A stretch of DNA of 10,141 nt from Bacteroidota bacterium (GTDB lineage Bacteria > Bacteroidota > Rhodothermia > Balneolales > HLUCCA01), in assembly GCA_003448835.1 (NCBI GenBank), contig DLXM01000163.1, forward strand, positions 1-10,141. Reading direction: 5' to 3'. The position numbers and the translations under genes are program-made. This document shows, piece after piece, positions 1 to 5,809 of the stretch. Under the pieces are notes generated by a model, which made no database searches, had not been told where the DNA came from, and saw only the letters and a list, made by a program, of their open reading frames with translations. How positions within the stretch are numbered: position 1 is the stretch's first letter; each line of letters opens with the position of its first letter.

Positions 1-2
1 TT

Positions 3-662
3 GGAACACTTGGAAGTACTATGAATTCAAGTCAAATCCTGGAAGTGATGCAAACTTCCGGACCGGCTTCGACGGGATTAACATTTATTTGGATGCCTCA
101 ATTATTTCTTGAAATCCCGGGCGGAAGAATATTTGCTGTTTTATTCTTTTTAGCGTTGTCATTTGCAGCTTTCAGTTCATTGATTTCAATGGTAGAATTA
201 TCGTCGAAGACTTTTATAGATGTCGGTATATCACGAAAAAAATCAACATTTTGGATATGTCTGGGTGGGTTTATGTTTGGAGTGCCATCGGCAATGAATC
301 TAACCGTGTTTGCCAATCAGGATTTTGTATGGGGACTAGGATTGTTAATATCTGGTGCATTTATAGCCTTCGTCGTGATTCAAAGTGGAGCAACAGAGTT
401 TAGAATCCAAAATATTAATATTTCTGATGGTGGTACTATTCGAACTGGTGCCTGGTTTGATGTACTTATAAAATACATAATCCCATTAGAGGCAATCGTA
501 TTAGTTGGTTGGTGGATCTACCGATCAGCATTTGAGTTTGCTCCTGAGACCTGGTTTAATCCACTTGATCCATATTCAGTTGCTACATGCTTAGTTCAAT
601 TTGGAATAGTAGCGGGTGCATTGTTAATCTTCAATAAGAAGATAGCTTCAATGCAAGTTTAG
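3..662 (+). CDS. Sodium-dependent transporter, NSS/SLC6 (LeuT-fold) family, C-terminal part
   Basis: This is the C-terminal ~219 residues of a sodium-coupled symporter of the neurotransmitter:sodium symporter family. These proteins sit in the inner membrane and import amino acids or related small molecules. The frame is open to the window edge, so the ATG at 21 is internal rather than the real start. From memory of LeuT, the visible part aligns with TM8 to TM12. The helix with FFLALSFAAFSSLISMVE corresponds to TM8, and its Ser-Ser pair matches the Thr354-Ser355 pair that binds the second sodium in LeuT. It is followed by the family-typical basic loop SRKK. Later hydrophobic segments match TM9, TM10, TM11 (KYIIPLEAIVLVGWW) and a final TM12 ending in a short basic tail. 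The substrate cannot be inferred because the TM1 and TM6 binding-site helices lie outside the window. Family assignment is firm. Confidence 0.9.
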   Translation, partial: GTLGSTMNSSQILEVMQTSGPASTGLTFIWMPQLFLEIPGGRIFAVLFFLALSFAAFSSLISMVELSSKTFIDVGISRKKSTFWICLGGFMFGVPSAMNLTVFANQDFVWGLGLLISGAFIAFVVIQSGATEFRIQNINISDGGTIRTGAWFDVLIKYIIPLEAIVLVGWWIYRSAFEFAPETWFNPLDPYSVATCLVQFGIVAGALLIFNKKIASMQV

Positions 663-908
663 GTGTAGGATCACATCTTTTAAATTTAGCTGAAAATAGT
701 CCAGATTATAGTTTGAAATATAGTTCGATATGGAAATAGCTTAATCCATTATTGTCAATAAACTATTATGCATATTATAATGATTGTCGCATAATATATA
801 TTATGTAAAGTTAGAAATAGATTAGAACAAAGTGATAAAATGGATTTACACTCTGCACTCTGCAAGCAATCTATCCCCTTACATCAACAAGTCTTAAAAT
901 AAATTGGA
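663..908. other. Convergent intergenic region, no gene seen
   Basis: This 246-base AT-rich gap lies between the 3' ends of the NSS transporter (plus) and the peroxiredoxin (minus). I see no tRNA, no convincing open frame and no GC-rich hairpin with a T-tract. It holds a short inverted repeat with a perfect AT palindrome (listed separately) and a 7-base tandem duplication, CACTCTG twice, at 849-862. Transcription from both sides should end here, but no clear intrinsic terminator is visible. Confidence 0.6.
764..805. repeat. AT-rich inverted repeat with perfect 16-bp palindrome
   Basis: CATAATATATATTATG at 790-805 is identical to its own reverse complement. In addition TATTATGC at 764-771 is the reverse complement of GCATAATA at 789-796, so two alternative foldings are possible. 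It lies between two convergent genes, where a bidirectional terminator would be expected, but it is almost pure A/T and has no T-tract. It could be a chance product of base composition. Confidence 0.35.
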
Positions 909-1373
909 TTACAATTTATTAATGATGTCCTGAATGGCTTCAAAGTTTGGCATCTCACTTGCTTTATCAAGTATCTCGACATAGATAACTTTACCTTCTG
1001 CATTTACAACAAATGCAGATCTTTTGGATACTCCATGCATTCCAAAAAACTCATTGTAGTATGCGCCATATTCCTGGGATACTTCTTTATTGAAATCACT
1101 TACAAGTGAAAAACTTAGATGCTGTTGTTTCTTAAATTCAGCTAAAGTAAAAAAACTATCTACACTGATGGCCAGTATATTTATAGATAATTGATTGAAA
1201 CTGGATAAATGATCCCTTACAAAACATAGTTCTTTTGTACAGACCCCACTAAAGGCTAATGGAAAAAATAATATTAAAACAGGCTTACCTTTAAAATCCG
1301 AAAGTGAAACGTCATTACCCTCGGAATCTTTTAGTGTAAAATCAGGGGCAAATGAGTTGATATCAACTGACAT
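909..1373 (-). CDS. Peroxiredoxin, AhpE/BCP-like thiol peroxidase
   Basis: This 154-residue cytosolic peroxiredoxin would reduce hydrogen peroxide, organic hydroperoxides or peroxynitrite with a reactive cysteine. The thioredoxin-fold start (FAPDFTLKDSEG, residues 8-19) is followed by the active-site stretch FFPLAFSGVC, with Pro38, Ser42 and peroxidatic Cys45. Arg118 in KRSAFVV is the expected active-site arginine. The phrase FFPLAF and the following LRDHL-like segment resemble Mycobacterium AhpE as I remember it. A second cysteine, Cys50, lies five residues after Cys45, the spacing of the resolving cysteine in E. coli BCP, so a 2-Cys cycle is possible. There are no other cysteines. Length is normal for the family and the ATG start fits the domain boundary. 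No clear Shine-Dalgarno sequence is visible. It lies 14 bases after the membrane-protein gene, so the two are probably co-transcribed behind der. Confidence 0.92.
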   Translation of the reverse strand: MSVDINSFAPDFTLKDSEGNDVSLSDFKGKPVLILFFPLAFSGVCTKELCFVRDHLSSFNQLSINILAISVDSFFTLAEFKKQQHLSFSLVSDFNKEVSQEYGAYYNEFFGMHGVSKRSAFVVNAEGKVIYVEILDKASEMPNFEAIQDIINKL

Positions 1374-1387
1374 ATTATGGGTTACTT

Positions 1388-2005
1388 TTATAAATTAAAT
1401 TCATGCTTCTTATACCCTATTCTGTATAAGAACAATGCGATTATTACTGAGAAATATGAAAATGCCAATATTGATGGGAATAAATATCCGTTTACAATAG
1501 CAATTATGAAAAACACCAACGATAACAACACAATTTGATATTTTCGTTCTCTGTATGTTAAAATTGAATACATAAGTACTGAAATAATCACTGCTCCGGT
1601 AAAAAGTAAACTAAACATAAACTGTTTAATGACGAATGTGTCCATTACTAACGGATATGCCAGGAGTAGTAAAAATGGTAGAAAAGCAAGAACAACTGGA
1701 GCTCTGGTGACTTTCGGTTTAGATTGACGAATCAACAATCCTAGTCCGCTGAGCAAACAGACAAGTGCTACAAGTTTTATCCAATCATGTGCTAAATCAC
1801 TGTATTCCCAGATGACAATTCCTGGTAGATTTCGAATTATATCAACTAATATTTCTATAGAGAATAGAAATGAAGCGACTGCTAACATATACTTATGTAA
1901 CAATCGGTTACGATATCCCTGTTTTATAAAAAGTAATCCAATATTTAACAGAATTAATATAACAACGATTTGGACTGAGACTAGAATCAACTCATTAATA
2001 TTCAT
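1388..2005 (-). CDS. Hypothetical integral membrane protein, about 7 helices
   Basis: I do not recognise this 205-residue protein. It is strongly hydrophobic, with about seven predicted membrane helices near residues 7-28, 38-56, 75-93, 103-119, 128-150, 156-174 and 176-194, joined by short basic loops (KQGYRNRLLHK, RQSKPKVTR, TYRERKY). There is no signal peptide beyond the first helix, no conserved catalytic motif and no soluble domain. Its shape recalls the seven-helix sensing modules found at the N-termini of some membrane histidine kinases, but no kinase part follows, so this is only a resemblance. It lies 60 bases after der and 14 bases before the peroxiredoxin, all on the minus strand. 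An AT-rich start region without a clear ribosome binding site is normal for Bacteroidota-like genomes. The reading frame is intact and has no plausible rival on the other strand. Confidence 0.8.
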   Translation of the reverse strand: MNINELILVSVQIVVILILLNIGLLFIKQGYRNRLLHKYMLAVASFLFSIEILVDIIRNLPGIVIWEYSDLAHDWIKLVALVCLLSGLGLLIRQSKPKVTRAPVVLAFLPFLLLLAYPLVMDTFVIKQFMFSLLFTGAVIISVLMYSILTYRERKYQIVLLSLVFFIIAIVNGYLFPSILAFSYFSVIIALFLYRIGYKKHEFNL

Positions 2006-2065
2006 TCTGCACTATCAAATATTTAAAGCCATCAGCAAGCTTTTGTTCTAAATTTATTTAACTGT

Positions 2066-3370
2066 CTACTTCTCTTTAAATACCATTGTGATTGGTACAC
2101 CTGTAAAATCAAAATTTGCTCTAAGTTTATTTTCGATGAATTTGCGATAATTTGCCGGTAAATCTTTAGGTCTGTTCATAAAAAATGCAAACACGGGTGG
2201 CTTGGTTTTTACCTGAGTTGAATATTTAAGTTTCAAAGAGGATCCATTTACAACGGGTAATGGACGTTCCCGGATCATATTTTCAACAAAGTCATTTAAA
2301 TGACTGGTGGATATTTTCCTGGAACGATTCTCAATTACTGTATCTGCCAACTCCAGTATTTTATGTATCCTTTGCTTAGTAAGTGCTGAAATGGAAACAA
2401 TTGGGATATATTTCATGTCCGGGATCTTATCATAGATCGCAGTTTCGTAATCTTTTAATGTATTAGTTTCCTTCTCAACCAGATCCCATTTATTGACAAC
2501 AATAATGATACCTTTGTTAAATTTTTCAGCTTCTACCAAAATACGAATATCCTGAGCTTCAAATCCCAATACAGCGTCCATCATAATGATAGCAACATCA
2601 CATTCCTGTATTGCTTTGTGGGTTCGAATTGTGCTATAAAATTCAACATTTTCCTGAACTTTTGTTCTTCTTCTAAGTCCCGCAGTATCAACCAGGATAT
2701 ATTCTTTTTCATTAAAAATTAATGTAGAATTGATTGAATCACGTGTTGTACCGGCAATATCGGTTACTATACTTCTCACTTTGTTTAGCAATGCATTTAC
2801 CAGGCTACTTTTTCCTACATTTGGCCGACCTACAATAGCTAGTTTTGGAACATCAGATTCAATGGTTTCACTTTCTTCCGGTAATAAGTTCACGATTTCA
2901 TCCATCAGGTCCCCTGTTCCGGTACCGTTCACTGATGAAATTGCATATACCTGATCAAATCCTAAACCATAAAATTCGGCTGCCTGCCATGATCTTCTTT
3001 CATTATCTGACTTATTGGCTATGATTAGCACCGGAGTATTTTGTCGACGTAAAACATCAGCAATTGCTTTATCTAAATCAGTGATTCCTATTTCCACATC
3101 CATCACAAAAAGGATAACATCGGATTCTTCAATGGCAATGTGGACTTGCTCTCGAATTCCTTGCAACATTACATCGGGATCATTTGGAACGTATCCACCG
3201 GTATCAATCAGGGTGAAATCACGCCCACCCCAAAATGTCTGGCCATAATGTCTGTCTCTTGTGACACCGGATTCATCGTGTACAATGGCCTTACGCTCGC
3301 CAACGAGTCTGTTGAATAGTGTGGATTTTCCTACATTAGGTCGGCCGACAATCGAAACTACTGGGTACAT
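2066..3370 (-). CDS. der: Ribosome biogenesis GTPase Der (EngA)
   Basis: Der is an essential tandem GTPase that acts in late assembly of the 50S ribosomal subunit. With the start at 3370 the protein has 434 residues, the usual length. The first G domain shows the P-loop GRPNVGKS (9-16), DTGG (56-59) and NKSD (119-122). An acidic linker leads to the second G domain, with GRPNVGKS (181-188), DTAG (228-231) and NKWD (293-296). A KH-like C-terminal domain that binds rRNA fills roughly 345-434 and ends in the family-typical FDFTGVPITMVFKEK. The frame extends 15 codons further up to 3415, but that stretch is polar and basic, whereas MYPVVSIVGRPNVGKS is the standard family N-terminus, so I chose the inner ATG. 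A TATAAT at 3404-3399 on the minus strand would suit this start. It leads an apparent operon with the membrane protein and peroxiredoxin, and all GTPase motifs are intact. Confidence 0.97.
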   Translation of the reverse strand: MYPVVSIVGRPNVGKSTLFNRLVGERKAIVHDESGVTRDRHYGQTFWGGRDFTLIDTGGYVPNDPDVMLQGIREQVHIAIEESDVILFVMDVEIGITDLDKAIADVLRRQNTPVLIIANKSDNERRSWQAAEFYGLGFDQVYAISSVNGTGTGDLMDEIVNLLPEESETIESDVPKLAIVGRPNVGKSSLVNALLNKVRSIVTDIAGTTRDSINSTLIFNEKEYILVDTAGLRRRTKVQENVEFYSTIRTHKAIQECDVAIIMMDAVLGFEAQDIRILVEAEKFNKGIIIVVNKWDLVEKETNTLKDYETAIYDKIPDMKYIPIVSISALTKQRIHKILELADTVIENRSRKISTSHLNDFVENMIRERPLPVVNGSSLKLKYSTQVKTKPPVFAFFMNRPKDLPANYRKFIENKLRANFDFTGVPITMVFKEK

Positions 3371-3450
3371 TTTGTTAGATATTCTTTCTTTTTTCCTGAT
3401 TATATTGCAACTCAAAGTTACGCATTATTCAGTATTATTGGTGAATTATT
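3371..3450. promoter_or_regulatory. Divergent promoter region between der and the tdk operon
   Basis: These 80 bases separate two divergent start codons, so both promoters should lie here or overlap the genes. On the minus strand there is a perfect TATAAT at 3404-3399, about 28 bases before the der ATG. No good -35 element sits 17 bases upstream of it, and I find no clear TTTG/TAnnTTTG pair of the Bacteroidota sigma type. No convincing plus-strand promoter could be picked out. The assignment rests mainly on gene layout. Confidence 0.4.
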
Positions 3451-3690
3451 ATGCTTCAATGGTTATACAATGAATTTGGTTTTGCGGGATCTGTTTTGAT
3501 CGCGTTGTTTTTATTTCTGTGTTTTATTTTTTGGATCGCCGGAGTAGCGGGTATCTCCGGATTACCGGACAAAAATGCCACAAAAAACACCAAAATTATT
3601 CTGGCAGTTTTAATCCCAATTTTCCCAATTATTTGGTTAGTTTACGACATCAGAAGACAACACAAAATAATTAAAGGTCATAATCGCTAG
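3451..3690 (+). CDS. Small two-helix membrane protein, unknown function
   Basis: This 79-residue protein has two predicted transmembrane helices, about residues 12-36 and 48-66. A polar, lysine-rich loop (LPDKNATKNTK) separates them, and the tail is basic (YDIRRQHKIIKGHNR). The second helix, IILAVLIPIFPIIWLVYDIR, with its internal proline and following Tyr, faintly resembles the helical-hairpin domain found N-terminal to phospholipase D enzymes and in many small stand-alone membrane proteins. I cannot assign it firmly. The stop codon lies 2 bases before the tdk start and tdk lies 5 bases before the nucleoside transporter gene, so it is very likely the first gene of that operon. The divergent der gene starts 80 bases away. 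The hydrophobic pattern, tight spacing and lack of any other gene here support a real coding sequence. Confidence 0.75.
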   Translation: MLQWLYNEFGFAGSVLIALFLFLCFIFWIAGVAGISGLPDKNATKNTKIILAVLIPIFPIIWLVYDIRRQHKIIKGHNR

Positions 3691-3692
3691 AT

Positions 3693-4319
3693 ATGATAAA
3701 TGAACCATCATTTCATCCCACGAATACTGGATGGATAGAAGTGATTTGCGGTGGAATGTTCAGTGGAAAAACTGAAGAATTGATTCGAAGAGCACGTCGC
3801 GCACAAATTGCAGGACTTAGAGTGATCATAGTAAAACCTCCTATTGATAAACGATATGAGGACGAAATGGTTGTTTCTCACAATCTGACAAAACTACCAA
3901 GCTTATCAGCAGAGACTGCAGATCAAATTGTCCTGCTTACCGGTAACGCCGAAGTAGTTGCCATTGACGAAGCACAATTTTTTGATAACAGACTGATCGA
4001 TGTTGCAAATTCCCTTGCTAATGACGGCAAAAGGGTTCTGATTGCCGGATTGGATATGGATTATCTTGGTCGTCCATTTGAACCCATGCCACAACTTATG
4101 GCCATAGCCGAATATGTGACCAAACTGCATGCAATCTGTGCAGAATCAGGTGCTATTGCAAGTTACTCACAACGTGTCGTAAATAGTCAGGATCGAATAC
4201 TGGTAGGTGAATCAGATGCGTATGAACCTCGTTCCAGAGGTTGCTTCAGACCACCCCACGATACCAGAAGAGGCAGAATTATACCAAAACCGGATTTCAA
4301 TAATCACAACAAAGAGTAA
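3693..4319 (+). CDS. tdk: Thymidine kinase, type II (TK1-like)
   Basis: Thymidine kinase phosphorylates thymidine and deoxyuridine with ATP in the cytosol and feeds the dTTP salvage route. The 208-residue length is normal. The Walker A loop GGMFSGKT spans residues 20-27, and the Walker B segment DEAQFF spans 92-97 with Glu93 as the catalytic base. The GLDMDYLGRPF stretch (119-129) is the family-conserved region after it, followed by the lasso-domain segment around residues 140-185. That lasso normally carries four zinc-binding cysteines as two CxxC pairs. Here the positions read Cys149, Ser152, Ser181 and Cys184, so half the ligands are gone. Flavobacterial enzymes that I recall lack the set more completely, so this looks like lineage drift rather than a damaged gene. 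The following gene is a nucleoside transporter 5 bases on, which fits a thymidine-uptake-and-trap operon. Confidence 0.97.
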   Translation: MINEPSFHPTNTGWIEVICGGMFSGKTEELIRRARRAQIAGLRVIIVKPPIDKRYEDEMVVSHNLTKLPSLSAETADQIVLLTGNAEVVAIDEAQFFDNRLIDVANSLANDGKRVLIAGLDMDYLGRPFEPMPQLMAIAEYVTKLHAICAESGAIASYSQRVVNSQDRILVGESDAYEPRSRGCFRPPHDTRRGRIIPKPDFNNHNKE

Positions 4320-4324
4320 TCTTT

Positions 4325-5671
4325 ATGGATATTATCAGAGGCGTTATCGGGATGACATTTATCATCCTGCTGGCATTTGGATTCAGCAATAACAGAAAAG
4401 CAATTAACTGGAGATTAGTAGGAACTGGATTACTCATCCAACTTACTTTAGCTATTTTCATATTAAAGGGTGCGGCAATGGCCGAGTTCTTCTCCCCTTT
4501 GGGATGGCCTAAATTGTTTTTTAGTTTTGTATCATCCTTTTTTGTGGTTGTATTAGAATTTACAACTGAAGGAGCCGCATTTATTTTTGGTGATCTGGCC
4601 AAAGGACCCGGATTAGAAGGCAGTCTCGGATTTTTCTTTGCATTTCAGGTATTGCCAACCATCGTGTTTTTCGCCTCGCTCACAACTATTCTCTATCATT
4701 ATGGAATTCTTCAAGCAATAGTGAAGTTCATGGCTTCCGGGATGCGCAAAATCATGGGGACATCCGGAGCTGAATCGCTTTCAGTTGTAGCTAATATATT
4801 TGTTGGGCAAACTGAAGCCCCTCTTGTTGTTAAGCCTTATATCGAAAGAATGACTCCATCGGAATTAATGGCTGTTATGACAGGTGGAATGGCGACCATT
4901 GCCGGTGGTATTATGGCTGCGTACATCCAGATGTTGGGTGACTCATACGCACAATCTCATGGAATATCTCTGGAGCTAGGTAGACAACTGTTTGCAGAGC
5001 AATTACTTGGCGCAAGTTTGATGGCTGCTCCTGCTGCTTTGGTTATTGCCAAAATATTGTACCCTGAGACCCAAACCCCTGAAACAATGGGTGAAGTTAA
5101 AGTAAGTGTAGAAAAAACAGATGCAAATGGTATTGATGCCGCCTCAAATGGTGCTGCTGAAGGACTCAGACTTGCATTAAACGTCGGGGCAATGTTGCTG
5201 GCGTTCATAGCTCTTTTAGCACTTCTTAATTCATTTTTGGGATGGTTTGGCTCCGTCCCGCAATCAGTTGGGACACTGATGGGAGTAGATATCCCGATTT
5301 TTGATATTACTATTCAATCAATACTTGGATACATTTTTGCACCAATTGCATTTATCATTGGAGTCCCATGGGTTGATGCATTTAACGTTGGGTCCATGCT
5401 TGGAACAAAAATCGTATTGACAGAATTCATCGCATATATAGATTTGTCTCAGTTTGTACTCGAGCAACAACTTCAAGAGAAGACGATATTCATGGCTACA
5501 TTTGCGTTATGTGGATTTGCTAATCTCGCTTCAATCGCAATTCAAATCGGTGGAATAGGCGGAATTGCTCCAAGCAGGAAAGCAGAATTAGCGAAATTCG
5601 GTGTCAAAGCGGTATTTGCCGGAACATTGGCAAATCTTATGACAGCAACTCTCGCCGGAGTTCTTTACTAA
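4325..5671 (+). CDS. nupC: Concentrative nucleoside transporter, CNT (NupC) family
   Basis: This inner-membrane transporter imports nucleosides by coupling to a sodium or proton gradient. The 448-residue protein starts with the CNT N-terminal helices (FSNNRKAINWRLVG near residues 20-33). It carries the diagnostic ANIFVGQTEAPLVVKPY stretch, in which Gln162, Thr163 and Glu164 match the nucleobase-binding residues of the Vibrio CNT structure as I remember it. GVPWVDAF (346-353) has Asp351 where the Vibrio protein has Glu332; human CNTs also have Asp there. CGFANLAS (396-403) supplies Asn400 and Ser403. The asparagine at 157 corresponds to a sodium ligand, so sodium coupling is likely. About 20 extra residues around 206-226 (DSYAQSHGISLELGRQLF) make it longer than the Vibrio protein. 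It follows tdk by 5 bases, which supports thymidine or general pyrimidine nucleosides as substrates, although specificity cannot be read with certainty. Confidence 0.96.
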   Translation: MDIIRGVIGMTFIILLAFGFSNNRKAINWRLVGTGLLIQLTLAIFILKGAAMAEFFSPLGWPKLFFSFVSSFFVVVLEFTTEGAAFIFGDLAKGPGLEGSLGFFFAFQVLPTIVFFASLTTILYHYGILQAIVKFMASGMRKIMGTSGAESLSVVANIFVGQTEAPLVVKPYIERMTPSELMAVMTGGMATIAGGIMAAYIQMLGDSYAQSHGISLELGRQLFAEQLLGASLMAAPAALVIAKILYPETQTPETMGEVKVSVEKTDANGIDAASNGAAEGLRLALNVGAMLLAFIALLALLNSFLGWFGSVPQSVGTLMGVDIPIFDITIQSILGYIFAPIAFIIGVPWVDAFNVGSMLGTKIVLTEFIAYIDLSQFVLEQQLQEKTIFMATFALCGFANLASIAIQIGGIGGIAPSRKAELAKFGVKAVFAGTLANLMTATLAGVLY

Positions 5672-5692
5672 ACCTATTTTAGACTGTTTTTT
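5668..5692 (+). terminator. Weak possible terminator after the nucleoside transporter
   Basis: CTAAA at 5668-5672 can pair with TTTAG at 5678-5682 across a 5-base loop, and a run of six T follows at 5687-5692. The stem has only five pairs, is mostly A-T, and overlaps the nupC stop codon. The position suits the end of the tdk-nupC unit, but the structure is weak. Confidence 0.22.
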
Positions 5693-5735
5693 ATATAATA
5701 CCGTCGTTTATATAACGTTATTTGGGAATTAAGTT

Positions 5736-5758
5736 GCCAAATAAATTGGTATATTGGC
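5736..5758 (+). promoter_or_regulatory. Inverted repeat upstream of the chaperone operon, possible operator or promoter element
   Basis: GCCAA at 5736-5740 and TTGGC at 5754-5758 form an inverted repeat with a 13-base gap. A TATATTGG inside it (5750-5757) is one mismatch from the Bacteroidota -7 consensus TAnnTTTG. It ends about 50 bases before the preferred start codon of the first isomerase gene, in the only gap (5672-5809) where that operon's promoter can lie. No well-spaced -33 element is present, so this is tentative. Confidence 0.2.
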
Positions 5759-5809
5759 GGCTTCTAAAATGATAAACTCTAACTTTAATCATTGACAAAT
5801 CATCGACAC

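Noticed and set aside
849..862. Tandem CACTCTG duplication as a possible repeat element
   Set aside because: Two 7-base copies are too short to distinguish from chance, and no further copies are seen nearby.
3371..3415. Upstream extension of der by 15 codons
   Set aside because: The extra residues are polar and absent from the usual Der N-terminus, which begins just before the first P-loop. The minus-strand TATAAT would lie only a few bases from the 3415 start and transcription would begin inside the extension.
4207..4392. 61-codon plus-strand frame overlapping the end of tdk and start of nupC
   Set aside because: Both overlapped genes are intact and conserved in their own frames, so this is an out-of-frame shadow and not a frameshifted gene.
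4297..4602. 101-codon open frame on the minus strand across the tdk-nupC junction
   Set aside because: It lies antisense to the conserved ends of tdk and the start of nupC, and its translation shows no domain or membrane pattern.
5360..5390. Asp351 in the nucleoside transporter where the Vibrio protein has Glu
   Set aside because: Human CNT proteins also carry Asp at this position, so the change is a normal family variant and not a defect.
5792..5809. TTG start for the first isomerase lipoprotein
   Set aside because: It would add six polar residues ahead of an already complete lipoprotein signal that begins with ATG at 5810.
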